Origin: an uncultured Bacilli bacterium
GTDB taxonomy: Bacteria; Bacillota_I; Bacilli_A; RF39; UBA660
NCBI GenBank assembly: GCA_934095865.1
Contig: CAKOKU010000003.1
Location: 59,901-123,900 of the forward strand
DNA: 64,000 nucleotides
Direction of reading: 5' to 3'
A program made the translations under genes and the position numbers. Under the pieces are notes generated by a model that did not search any database, was not told where the DNA came from, and saw only the letters and a list, made by a program, of their open reading frames with translations. This document shows, piece after piece, positions 25,431 to 33,709 of the stretch (the stretch's first letter is position 1; every line of letters starts with the position of its first letter).

Positions 25431-26579
25431 TTATTCTTCTTTTTTCTTCTGGGAAAAATAAATTAATTTTCTTTGTCTTTTTTTGGCTGGTGTATCATTT
25501 TTGAGAACTTTTTTAGCTGGTCTATCATCAGTATCAGGCAGATTCAATACTATTTCTTTAGCTAATCTTGAGAGACTAGTATTAGCTTCTTTCATGGAAT
25601 CAACGTAGATAATATTGCCTTCTAAATTTGTATATTTAGCACCCTTTATAAATAAAAGTTCAGGATTATAATGGAATATGCTGTTTTCTTGGTAAGATTC
25701 TCTAATTAAACCTAGAAGTTCAATATCCATAGGAATATTTTCTTTAATTAAAGCTCTTAAGTAGCACGTACGGTTAGTGATTTTTCGCTTAGTTAATTCA
25801 TCTTCTGGATCTATGAAAACGGGAGTAATGGTGTGTTCATAAGAATAACAGTAATAATGATTTAAAACAATAAGGGCACATAGGGCTTCTTTGTCAATTA
25901 AGGTACGGCCATTAATTTTAGTATATAGATTTTCGGCATCAGTAAAACCAAAAGTAATAGTAAACCAATCTTGATTTTTATACCTGACATATAATTTAAG
26001 AGATTTACCTAAAAAAGGGAGATTATTTAATAGGACAATAATATTGGTATCTATTTTTTCTTTTTCAATCGAAGTTTTCAGATTAATTGTGGATTTTCTA
26101 AAACTGTTGAAATTATAGTGAACAATTAAGTTGCCAAGAAAACTTGAATTTAACATATTAGATAAAAGGGTAACCATTGTTTCAATGCTAGTGGTAGTAG
26201 CAAGAACATCTCTTACTTCACTCGTGAATATTCTACTGGTTAGTCTTTTTATTTCTCTTAATATTTTTTTCGACTGAACTTGGTATTCTTCAGTTTGCAA
26301 TTTTTCATCATTAGGAATCTGCGTAATACTTAGTTTACAATCTTGATAACAAGGTAGGTTAGGATGCTCATTATCACTATAAATAAGACTAAAAACGGTT
26401 AGATAACAAATAAATGACTCAAAAGATATAGGAGTATTATTTAAGAAAAAGATAAATTCTTTAATTGAACAGTCATAAAAGTATTGAAGGTTATATGGAG
26501 CGTTGTATTTATTAGTCAAGGTTATTTCTAACCCATGATTATTATTTATATTTTCTGCAAGTATACTTATCAAATCCAT
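25431..26579 (-). CDS. Uncharacterised protein, 382 residues
   Basis: I do not recognise a family. The protein is soluble by composition, with no membrane segment or signal peptide. It has several Cys residues (Cys-Tyr-Gln-Asp-Cys near 78, Arg-Thr-Cys-Tyr-Leu near 275), a hydrophobic alpha/beta middle section and a strongly basic C-terminus (Lys-Lys-Arg-Gln-Arg-Lys), which could bind nucleic acid. The frame is long and clean with local codon use like its neighbours, so it is a real gene. It is divergent from the 26,797 gene. Confidence 0.6.
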   Translation of the reverse strand: MDLISILAENINNNHGLEITLTNKYNAPYNLQYFYDCSIKEFIFFLNNTPISFESFICYLTVFSLIYSDNEHPNLPCYQDCKLSITQIPNDEKLQTEEYQVQSKKILREIKRLTSRIFTSEVRDVLATTTSIETMVTLLSNMLNSSFLGNLIVHYNFNSFRKSTINLKTSIEKEKIDTNIIVLLNNLPFLGKSLKLYVRYKNQDWFTITFGFTDAENLYTKINGRTLIDKEALCALIVLNHYYCYSYEHTITPVFIDPEDELTKRKITNRTCYLRALIKENIPMDIELLGLIRESYQENSIFHYNPELLFIKGAKYTNLEGNIIYVDSMKEANTSLSRLAKEIVLNLPDTDDRPAKKVLKNDTPAKKRQRKLIYFSQKKKEE

Positions 26580-26746
26580 AAATCTTCACCGTATTAATTA
26601 TTTTACCATAATGTGTGTTGAATGCAATAAAATAGTTATATATTTATTTAATTTATTTTCTAAAAAATCACTTTACTTATATTTAACAGAAAAATGTAAT
26701 ATTCTTGTAAAGTAATGTCGAAATATGGTAAAAGAGAGGATTTATA

Positions 26747-26776
26747 TTGTAAAATTTTATTAAATTATGGTACTAT
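26747..26776 (+). promoter_or_regulatory. Promoter for the 26,797 gene
   Basis: TTGTAA (26747-26752), 18 bases, TACTAT (26771-26776); AGGTG and the ATG follow closely. Confidence 0.5.
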
Positions 26777-26796
26777 TAAAATAGGTGATAGATAGT

Positions 26797-27336
26797 ATGG
26801 ATAAGATAATGGTAATTGCTCGTGAAATTATGGAATATTTTAGTTCTTTAAATGTATATGATATTGTATTTTTAACTGCCAATATATTGTTAATGCTATT
26901 ATTAGTAACGTTTATATATGTATTAAAGATTAAAGATAATAAAGAAGATAAAATAGATGCCGTAGAAATTGATAATAGTGATATTTCTCTTAATGATTTA
27001 ACTCTTAAAGTAGAAAAAGAAGTAGTTGTTCGTTCTGATTTAACTAAGTTTGAAAATGAAGAAGAAACTAAGGCTATTATTAGTTATGATGAACTTGTTA
27101 ATACTCAAAGTATTCCTGTTTTAAAGTATAAGGAAGAAGAAGAAATTGAAGGGTTATTAGTTAAGGCTATTGATGTTAATAATTTGATTGAAACTATGGA
27201 TCCTAAACCAATTAGTCATCCAGCAAGTTATAATGTTAATAAGACTAAAAGACATACTGCTATTAGTGATTCTAAAGAAGAAGAATTTTTATTAACTTTG
27301 AAAAAGTTAGAGAGTATGGTAAATAAGGAGATTTAA
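26797..27336 (+). CDS. Single-pass membrane protein with acidic tail
   Basis: The start is ATG 26797, 9 bases after AGGTG; an in-frame GTG at 26785 overlaps that site. The product is 179 residues. One membrane helix lies near residues 23-44, followed by a long Glu/Asp-rich cytoplasmic part with few hydrophobic clusters, and a C-terminal helix (Glu-Glu-Phe-Leu-Leu-Thr-Leu-Lys-Lys-Leu). I do not recognise a family. Anchored acidic proteins like this can be cell division or envelope scaffolds, but nothing here shows it. Confidence 0.6.
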   Translation: MDKIMVIAREIMEYFSSLNVYDIVFLTANILLMLLLVTFIYVLKIKDNKEDKIDAVEIDNSDISLNDLTLKVEKEVVVRSDLTKFENEEETKAIISYDELVNTQSIPVLKYKEEEEIEGLLVKAIDVNNLIETMDPKPISHPASYNVNKTKRHTAISDSKEEEFLLTLKKLESMVNKEI

Positions 27337-27372
27337 AGTCTTCTTTTTTTGTATGGAAGAAATTTTGCTTAA

Positions 27373-27410
27373 AAAAGACTCGTTTTATAATTTGATTAAC
27401 GAGTCTTTAT
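27373..27410. terminator. Bidirectional terminator
   Basis: AAAGACTCGTT (27374-27384) and AACGAGTCTTT (27398-27408) form an 11-base perfect stem between convergent genes. Confidence 0.85.
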
Positions 27411-27412
27411 CA

Positions 27413-28075
27413 TTATTTTGCACCTTTTTCAAATAATACAGCAGCAATAGTTAAGAATACGCATTTAATATCTAAAATAAGATTGCAATTTTTACAATAG
27501 AAATATTCTAATTCTAATCTCTTTTCGTATGTTGTAGCACTTCTACCATTGGCTGCCCACCATCCAGAAATTCCGGGACGTACACTTTCGTAGATTTCAT
27601 GGTTGCCATTGTGAGCATCAAGTTCGCCATCGACAAGTGGTCGTGGTCCAATCATTGACATATCACCTTTAAGGACATTAATGAATTGTGGTAATTCATC
27701 TAATGATGTTTTTCTTAAAATTGCTCCAATTTTGGTTATTCTTGGGTCATTTTCAAATTTTTGATTTAAATCCCATTCTTTTTTATAAACTGGATCCTTT
27801 AGTAATTCTTTTAAAACTTCATCAGCGTTATATACCATGCTTCTAAATTTGTATATGTATATATATTTTCCGTTTTTTCCAATTCTTTTTTGTTTATAAA
27901 ATATTGACTTTTTATCTCCAGTAATTACATAACATATTTTTGTTATTATGGCTACTGGAATTAATACTATAATTCCGATTAGTGAACAGATTATATCAAA
28001 TAACCTTTTAATGCCTAAATATGTTATTTTTCTAATTGATACAGTATTTTCTTTTTCTAAAACTTCGCTATTCAT
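27413..28075 (-). CDS. Priming undecaprenyl-phosphate sugar phosphotransferase
   Basis: The start is ATG 28073-28075 with GGGAG upstream; 220 residues. Lys-Arg-Leu-Phe-Asp-Ile-Ile begins the domain, followed by a membrane helix (about 22-48), then Tyr-Lys-Phe-Arg-Ser-Met, Leu-Arg-Lys-Thr-Ser-Leu-Asp-Glu-Leu-Pro-Gln, Gly-Asp-Met-Ser-Met-Ile-Gly-Pro-Arg-Pro and Arg-Pro-Gly-Ile-Ser-Gly. These are the signatures of the WbaP/EpsL-type bacterial sugar transferases that put the first sugar phosphate on undecaprenyl phosphate. It is transcribed away from the glycosyltransferase operon it likely serves. Confidence 0.93.
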   Translation of the reverse strand: MNSEVLEKENTVSIRKITYLGIKRLFDIICSLIGIIVLIPVAIITKICYVITGDKKSIFYKQKRIGKNGKYIYIYKFRSMVYNADEVLKELLKDPVYKKEWDLNQKFENDPRITKIGAILRKTSLDELPQFINVLKGDMSMIGPRPLVDGELDAHNGNHEIYESVRPGISGWWAANGRSATTYEKRLELEYFYCKNCNLILDIKCVFLTIAAVLFEKGAK

Positions 28076-28269
28076 AATATTCTCCCATAATACACAATAA
28101 ACTTTCAAACAAGCAAAAGTATTATAACATATATGATAATAATTTGGTATTCCTTTTTATGGAAAAATATATTTTTTATCAATATCATATTTTTTGTGAT
28201 AGAGTATTGCTTATAGATTGTTTTTTTGGGCGTAGTGGGCGTAGATTAATTAGAAAGTAGTGATAAATA

Positions 28270-28773
28270 ATGGCTATAAAGTGGAACTTTAATACAAAAT
28301 ATGACTTCAATAATAAGAATTTTCAAAAAATATTTGATTTTTATGTTATTAAGTGTCCTGTTAAAGCTACTAGTTGTAGAGGCATCTCTTTTAAGGAGAG
28401 AGGCATTGAACTAAAGAGTTTGATTAGTAAAATTAAAAAATCTTCAGATGAGTTCAGTAAGAATTGGGAAGTAATTGATACAAAGGATCTTGTAGCGTTT
28501 TTGTTAGATAAAAAGATATATGCTAATCTTAATAAGATTTATGAATTTGGCTATCATACAAAGAGTGGTAACTTAGGTAAGTTAGAATCTTTATTTTACG
28601 CAATAAGATGTGCATTTGCACATGGCTCTTTTGCCATACACAAATGCAATGGAAAAGTATACTATTTATTAGAAAATAAGTATAATAGGACTTTAAGAGG
28701 AAGAATTTGTATTAAGGAAGATACATTATTAGATTTTATTAAAATAATCGAAGTTAATAGCCAAAAAAATTAA
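28270..28773 (+). CDS. HEPN-like domain protein, 167 residues
   Basis: The protein is mostly helical and contains Ala-Ile-Arg-Cys-Ala-Phe-Ala-His-Gly-Ser-Phe near residues 114-124. This gives the Arg-x4-His motif of HEPN ribonuclease-type domains, followed by a beta segment (Lys-Val-Tyr-Tyr-Leu-Leu-Glu-Asn). HEPN proteins often act as RNA-cutting toxins or abortive-infection effectors, usually with an antitoxin; none is visible next to it. The ribosome binding site is weak. A small hairpin with a T run follows near 28,808-28,832. Confidence 0.5.
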   Translation: MAIKWNFNTKYDFNNKNFQKIFDFYVIKCPVKATSCRGISFKERGIELKSLISKIKKSSDEFSKNWEVIDTKDLVAFLLDKKIYANLNKIYEFGYHTKSGNLGKLESLFYAIRCAFAHGSFAIHKCNGKVYYLLENKYNRTLRGRICIKEDTLLDFIKIIEVNSQKN

Positions 28774-28852
28774 TAGAATTATATTTATATATATGGTAAT
28801 ATATTTATGACTTATTAAACTAGTCTTTTTTTAAAAGTCAATAATTTAGGGT

Positions 28853-28880
28853 TTGACTTTGATAGTAATACTAGTATAAT
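28853..28880 (+). promoter_or_regulatory. Promoter of the polysaccharide glycosyltransferase operon
   Basis: TTGACT (28853-28858), 16 bases, TATAAT (28875-28880). It precedes eight co-directional, touching genes running to 37,629. Confidence 0.8.
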
Positions 28881-28943
28881 AATATTGTTTTATGAGTTAT
28901 TTTGTTTGTATGTATTTATTTAGATAGTAAGGAAGTAGATGTA

Positions 28944-29792
28944 ATGAAAAAAGTTGACATAATTTGTCCATTATATAACGCAGAAAGTTATATAGAAAAT
29001 TTGCATAAATCATTTCTTATGCAAAAAAAAGTTAAAATAGGTGAGATAAGATACGTTTTAACTGAATGCAATGATGGTACAGAGGCTTATTTAACAGATA
29101 ATAATATTGAATATAAGAAAATTAAAAAAAGTGAATTTTCACATAGTCTAGTTAGAGAAAAAGAAGCTATGGAAAGCGATTCTGATGTAGTTGCATTTGT
29201 TACACAAGATGTAGTTATTGATGATGAGCTTTGGCTTTATAATTTAACTAAAGACATTGGCAAAGATGGTATAGTTGCTGCCTATTCAAAACAAGTTACT
29301 AAATATAACAATATTGAAAAATATACAAGAGAAGCAAACTATCCATCAGAATCTAAAGTTGTGTCAAAAGATGATATCCCTGTATTAGGATTAAAAACAT
29401 TTTTTTTCTCAGATGCTAGTTCTGCGATTGATACTAAAGTGTTCAAAAAATTAAATGGTTATGATGGAAAAAATTTACCAATAAGTGAAGACATGTATAT
29501 TGCTTATAAGATTATTACTGGTGGTTATAAGATAAAATACTGTGCAGAATCAGTAGTTCATCATTCTCATAATTTTACTTTAAAGGAAGTTTATGATAGA
29601 TATAAACTAACTGGCAAGTTTTTTAGAGAAAATAGTTATTTAGATAATTATGGCACAAATAAATCTGGTGGTGGCCTTGCAAAATATGTATTGAAAAGGG
29701 CAATTCAAGAGAAAAATATTAAAGTTTTATTAAGATTTTTACCTGACATGGGTGCTAGATTTATTGGAATGAAAGTAGGAAAAAGAAAATGA
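28944..29792 (+). CDS. GT2 glycosyltransferase (rhamnosyltransferase-like)
   Basis: The start is ATG 28944, ten bases after AAGGA; 282 residues. The GT-A fold begins Val-Asp-Ile-Ile-Cys-Pro-Leu-Tyr-Asn-Ala. Phe-Val-Thr-Gln-Asp-Val near 88 takes the place of the Asp-x-Asp motif (Gln-Asp), typical of rhamnosyltransferase-type GT2 enzymes. Ile-Ser-Glu-Asp-Met-Tyr near 182 provides the ED acceptor motif and Val-His-His-Ser-His follows. It is the first gene of the operon and overlaps the next by four bases. Confidence 0.88.
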   Translation: MKKVDIICPLYNAESYIENLHKSFLMQKKVKIGEIRYVLTECNDGTEAYLTDNNIEYKKIKKSEFSHSLVREKEAMESDSDVVAFVTQDVVIDDELWLYNLTKDIGKDGIVAAYSKQVTKYNNIEKYTREANYPSESKVVSKDDIPVLGLKTFFFSDASSAIDTKVFKKLNGYDGKNLPISEDMYIAYKIITGGYKIKYCAESVVHHSHNFTLKEVYDRYKLTGKFFRENSYLDNYGTNKSGGGLAKYVLKRAIQEKNIKVLLRFLPDMGARFIGMKVGKRK

Positions 29793-30760
29793 ATAATGAG
29801 TTAATATCAATTATTGTTCCAATCTATAATGTTGAAAATTATCTTGAAAGGTGTATCAAATCATTATTATCACAAGATTATGAAAATATTGAGATAATTT
29901 TAGTTGATGATGGCTCTACTGATAATTCGGCCCGCATTTGCCAAAAATATTTAGAGGACAATAGGGTAAGATATTTCTATAAAAAAAATGGTGGCTTATC
30001 AGATGCAAGAAATTTTGGAATGTCTAAGATGAATGGACAGTATGTTACATTTGTAGATAGCGATGATGCTATTTCGAATGATTTTATTTCGTATAATTAC
30101 AAAAGTTTAATGAATAGTGGGGCAGATATATCAGTATGTAACATGGAATTCGTATATGATGATAAAGTGAGAAACATTAGTAAAAGGGATGTCAATTTTG
30201 TTTTAACGAAAGACGATGTTATAGAAAAAATGTTATATGGTAAACATTATTTTATATCTGCGTGTGGAAAATTATATCACAAAAAAGTGTTTGAAAATGT
30301 TATGTTTCCGGTAGGGCAATCTTTTGAAGATATTAATACAACATATAAACTATATTTGAATTCGAATAAAATTGTATGCAGTCAATACCCAAGATACTAT
30401 TATTTTATTAGAGAAAATTCAATAACAACGGCTAAGTTCTCAAAAAAGAATTTGGAACAAATATATGCAACTGATTCAATGTGTGATCACATAAAAAATA
30501 TTAATAGTAAATTTTCTACTGCTTGTTTAAGAAGAAAAATATATGCTAGAATAAGCACTTATTGTAAAATGCTTAATTGTAATTATAGAGATAAAGATTT
30601 AGAAGACAAAATAATTGAGTATATAAAATGTAATAAAAATAGTGTAATGAAAGACAAAAAAGTGTCTTTAGAAGATAAGATGTCAATTATTTTGATAGTT
30701 TATTTTAGAGTTATTTTTGATAGTGCTTGGAAATTTAGAAATAAAATAAGAAGGAAGTAA
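29789..30760 (+). CDS. GT2 family glycosyltransferase
   Basis: A 323-residue protein with a clear GT2 N-terminus: Ile-Ser-Ile-Ile-Val-Pro-Ile-Tyr-Asn-Val, Asp-Asp-Gly-Ser-Thr-Asp-Asn-Ser and Phe-Val-Asp-Ser-Asp-Asp (the Asp-x-Asp metal site near residue 90). Ser-Phe-Glu-Asp-Ile-Asn supplies the catalytic ED region. The C-terminal 80 residues are helical and basic. It likely adds one sugar of the surface polysaccharide at the cytoplasmic membrane face. Donor and acceptor cannot be told from sequence. Confidence 0.9.
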   Translation: MNNELISIIVPIYNVENYLERCIKSLLSQDYENIEIILVDDGSTDNSARICQKYLEDNRVRYFYKKNGGLSDARNFGMSKMNGQYVTFVDSDDAISNDFISYNYKSLMNSGADISVCNMEFVYDDKVRNISKRDVNFVLTKDDVIEKMLYGKHYFISACGKLYHKKVFENVMFPVGQSFEDINTTYKLYLNSNKIVCSQYPRYYYFIRENSITTAKFSKKNLEQIYATDSMCDHIKNINSKFSTACLRRKIYARISTYCKMLNCNYRDKDLEDKIIEYIKCNKNSVMKDKKVSLEDKMSIILIVYFRVIFDSAWKFRNKIRRK

Positions 30761-30765
30761 CTGAT

Positions 30766-31686
30766 ATGAAAAATTGTATGTTAAGTGTTATTATTACAAC
30801 ATATAAACGTAGTGATACCTTGGATAGAGCTATAAACAGTGTGTTATGTGAAAATGGAGATTATGAGGTAATTGTTGTTGATGATAATGATGAAAATTCT
30901 GAGTATAGAATTAGTACTGAAAATGATATGCAAAAGTATTTAAAAAATAATAATTTTCTTTATTTAAAACATAAAAAAAATAAGAATGGTGCTGCTGCTA
31001 GAAATACTGGAATTAAAGCTGCACATGGTAAATATATTACATTTTTGGATGATGATGATGAATTCGTTAAAGATAGAATTCCAATGATTATTGAGGCAAT
31101 GGAAAATGGGGCTGACTTTGTTTGTACGGGAATTATATATAAGAAAAATGGCCAAAAAGTTGGTGCGAAACATCCAAATATTTCTGACAAAAACGTACAA
31201 AAATTACAGTGCGACATTCTTAGTCAAAAATCTTTTATAGGTACTGGCAGTAATATGGTTTGCAGAACCAAACTTGTAAGAGAAATTGAAGGCTTTGATG
31301 AAGAATTTATTAGACATCAGGACTTAGAATTCTTAATTAGATATTTAGAAAAATGCAAAAAAGTTGTGGAATTAAAAGAAAAGCTTGTAGTTAAAAATAT
31401 AGATAGTAGTATTAATTTTCCTAGCTTTGATAAATTATATAGTGTCAAAAAAATGTTTTTTTCAAAATTTCAATCTCTTATTTCTTCGCAAGATTTAAAG
31501 ATTCAAAAGGAGATTTATAAAAGAAATATTAATGAGTTAATAAAAGCAGCATGTAATTCTGCAAAAAAAGAAAATATAGTAGAATCGATTAAATTCGCAA
31601 AAAAGTATAATGTTTATTCTTTTATTGATTTTAACTATATTTATTTTAGAGCTTGTGTAAAGAGACTAGTGAAAGGAGCGAAATAA
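30766..31686 (+). CDS. GT2 family glycosyltransferase
   Basis: A 306-residue GT-A enzyme: Leu-Ser-Val-Ile-Ile-Thr-Thr-Tyr-Lys-Arg, Val-Val-Asp-Asp-Asn-Asp, Ala-Ala-Ala-Arg-Asn-Thr-Gly-Ile, then Phe-Leu-Asp-Asp-Asp-Asp-Glu-Phe near 86-93 (metal site) and Arg-His-Gln-Asp-Leu-Glu near 181. AAGGAAG upstream sets the start. Part of the polysaccharide assembly operon. Confidence 0.9.
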   Translation: MKNCMLSVIITTYKRSDTLDRAINSVLCENGDYEVIVVDDNDENSEYRISTENDMQKYLKNNNFLYLKHKKNKNGAAARNTGIKAAHGKYITFLDDDDEFVKDRIPMIIEAMENGADFVCTGIIYKKNGQKVGAKHPNISDKNVQKLQCDILSQKSFIGTGSNMVCRTKLVREIEGFDEEFIRHQDLEFLIRYLEKCKKVVELKEKLVVKNIDSSINFPSFDKLYSVKKMFFSKFQSLISSQDLKIQKEIYKRNINELIKAACNSAKKENIVESIKFAKKYNVYSFIDFNYIYFRACVKRLVKGAK

Positions 31687-31691
31687 TTAAA

Positions 31692-32546
31692 ATGAAGCAA
31701 AGAATTTTAATGTTTGTTTTAAGTTTATTACCACATGATATTGCTCATAAAATATTGTACAGAATTTATAGTGGAAAAAAATTAAATTTGAATGAACCTG
31801 TTACCCTTAACGAAAAAATTCAATGGCTTATTGTGAATGAATATGGTGCGAATGAAGCAATCTTAACTGATAAATATCTGGTTAAAGAAAAAATTGCTAA
31901 TATGAAATTACCAAATTTAAATATTCCAAAAACGCTTTTTGTTTTAAAAAGTACTAACGATTTAAAGAATATAAATTTTGATAGTTTGCCCAATAAATTC
32001 GTTATAAAGTGTAATCATGGTTCTGGTAATGTGTTTGTTTGCAGTAGTAAGACTGATTTTGATAAAAAAATAAAAATTTTATTTAAAGATTTAAAAAAAG
32101 ATTTCTCAAAAAAAACATTGGAATATCATTATAAATATATAAAACCAGTTATTTTGATTGAAGAATTTTTAGAAACCAAAAGTGGTAGTTTGCCAGAAGA
32201 TTATAAATTTTTTTCGTATAATGGCAAAACCAAATGCGTAATGGTGTGTACTGATAGAGAAAATGGTTATAAAGCAACTTTTTTTGATAAAAATTGGAAT
32301 AGATTAAATTATTCAACCCATGAGGAAACGAAAAACATGCCAAGGCCACAAAATTTTGAACAAATGTGGGACATATCTGAAAAACTTTCTCTAAATCACA
32401 AGTTTGTTCGAGTTGATTTATATAACATAAATGGAAAAATATATTTTGGCGAATTAACTTTTACACCAGCAGCTGGGCTGAGTAAAACGTATACAGAGCA
32501 GGCTGATATTGAATTAGGCTCTTATTTGGATATTGGTGATAATTGA
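31692..32546 (+). CDS. TupA-like ATP-grasp protein
   Basis: The start is ATG 31692, with AAAGGAG 13 bases upstream inside the previous gene; 284 residues. The sequence fits the ATP-grasp TupA family found in capsule and teichuronopeptide loci: Asn-Glu-Lys-Ile-Gln-Trp-Leu, Asp-Lys-Tyr-Leu-Val-Lys, Lys-Cys-Asn-His-Gly-Ser-Gly, Glu-Asp-Tyr-Lys-Phe-Phe and Gly-Glu-Leu-Thr-Phe-Thr-Pro near the end. Such proteins probably link an amino acid or other group to the polysaccharide. It overlaps the next start by one base. Confidence 0.88.
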   Translation: MKQRILMFVLSLLPHDIAHKILYRIYSGKKLNLNEPVTLNEKIQWLIVNEYGANEAILTDKYLVKEKIANMKLPNLNIPKTLFVLKSTNDLKNINFDSLPNKFVIKCNHGSGNVFVCSSKTDFDKKIKILFKDLKKDFSKKTLEYHYKYIKPVILIEEFLETKSGSLPEDYKFFSYNGKTKCVMVCTDRENGYKATFFDKNWNRLNYSTHEETKNMPRPQNFEQMWDISEKLSLNHKFVRVDLYNINGKIYFGELTFTPAAGLSKTYTEQADIELGSYLDIGDN

Positions 32547-33709
32547 TGAAGAAGATTTGTTTTTTTATGGATAGTCCATTTACTTTGGGCGGTGAGCAAA
32601 GAGTAGTAACAAACTTAGTTAATTATCTTAGTGATAAATACAAGGTGTCTTTCTTATTGACTTGTAAACATAAAGAAGAAAATTATAGCATGTATAATTT
32701 AAAAGAAAATGTTGAATTCTTTTACTTAAAAAAATATCATTTCTTTTTTCATAAATTGATCAGAAAAATTTATAAATCTTTAAGATATATTTTCGGATTT
32801 TCTTTAGCAATGACAAAAGATAGTTATTGTAACTTATTAGATAAGGAAGAATTAGTTAATATTATAAATGAAAATGAATTTGATATAGTAGTTGGTGTTA
32901 GTTCTGATTTTTATAGTGCATTAGCTTCTATAAAACATTGTTTAACAAAATGTAGGGTTTACGCTTGGCAACATAGCACTTTTGAGGCTTATTTTAATAC
33001 CGTGAATCATAGATTGTACAATCAAAGAAAATTTGTGAATTTTATGTTTAGTAATATTGATAAATATATTTGCCAGACGACTGATGATGCCAATAAAATT
33101 TTTAATACTTATGGTTTCCATGCTGATGTTATAAATAATCCAAATACTTTCTCTGATTATAGCATTTGTACTAAAAAAAATAATACTTTTTTGGCAGTTG
33201 GAAGGCTAGTAAAAGTTAAAAATTTTGCTGATGTTATAAAGGCATTTAATTTATTTAATAAAGCAAATAAAAATTGGGATTTGAAAATTGTTGGAGATGG
33301 GCCAGAAAAAGAAAATTTAATTCAATTGGTTTCTGATTATCATTTAGAAAAATATGTTGAAATATGCCAAAGTACTTCTAATATAAAGCAATATTATAAT
33401 CATTCTAAAGTTTATTTAATGACTTCTTCTTGGGAAGGCTGGGGAATGGTTGTTACAGAAGCTATGCAAAATGGTTTGGCTATAATTAGCTATGATATCC
33501 CATCATCAAGGGAAATTTTTGGAAAATATAATGTTGGAATTATAGTAACAAAAGGCGATGTTGAAAAATTAGCAGCATCGATGCTTCAATTAGCAAAAAA
33601 TTCTGATTTATTAGATGAGTGTTCCAAAACGGCTATTGAACGAGCGAAGATGTTTGATATTTCTGTTATTGGAAAAAGATGGGAGGAATTAATAAATGAA
33701 GAAGAGTGA
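32546..33709 (+). CDS. GT4 family glycosyltransferase
   Basis: The start is ATG 32546, overlapping the previous stop (TGATG). The 387-residue GT-B protein has an N-terminal Gly-Gly-Glu-Gln-Arg-Val near 16 and a C-terminal domain with Val-Gly-Arg-Leu-Val-Lys-Val-Lys, Ile-Val-Gly-Asp-Gly-Pro-Glu and the Glu-x7-Glu motif in Trp-Glu-Gly-Trp-Gly-Met-Val-Val-Thr-Glu-Ala-Met. It is a retaining glycosyltransferase of the surface polysaccharide locus. It overlaps the flippase gene by 14 bases. Confidence 0.92.
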   Translation: MKKICFFMDSPFTLGGEQRVVTNLVNYLSDKYKVSFLLTCKHKEENYSMYNLKENVEFFYLKKYHFFFHKLIRKIYKSLRYIFGFSLAMTKDSYCNLLDKEELVNIINENEFDIVVGVSSDFYSALASIKHCLTKCRVYAWQHSTFEAYFNTVNHRLYNQRKFVNFMFSNIDKYICQTTDDANKIFNTYGFHADVINNPNTFSDYSICTKKNNTFLAVGRLVKVKNFADVIKAFNLFNKANKNWDLKIVGDGPEKENLIQLVSDYHLEKYVEICQSTSNIKQYYNHSKVYLMTSSWEGWGMVVTEAMQNGLAIISYDIPSSREIFGKYNVGIIVTKGDVEKLAASMLQLAKNSDLLDECSKTAIERAKMFDISVIGKRWEELINEEE

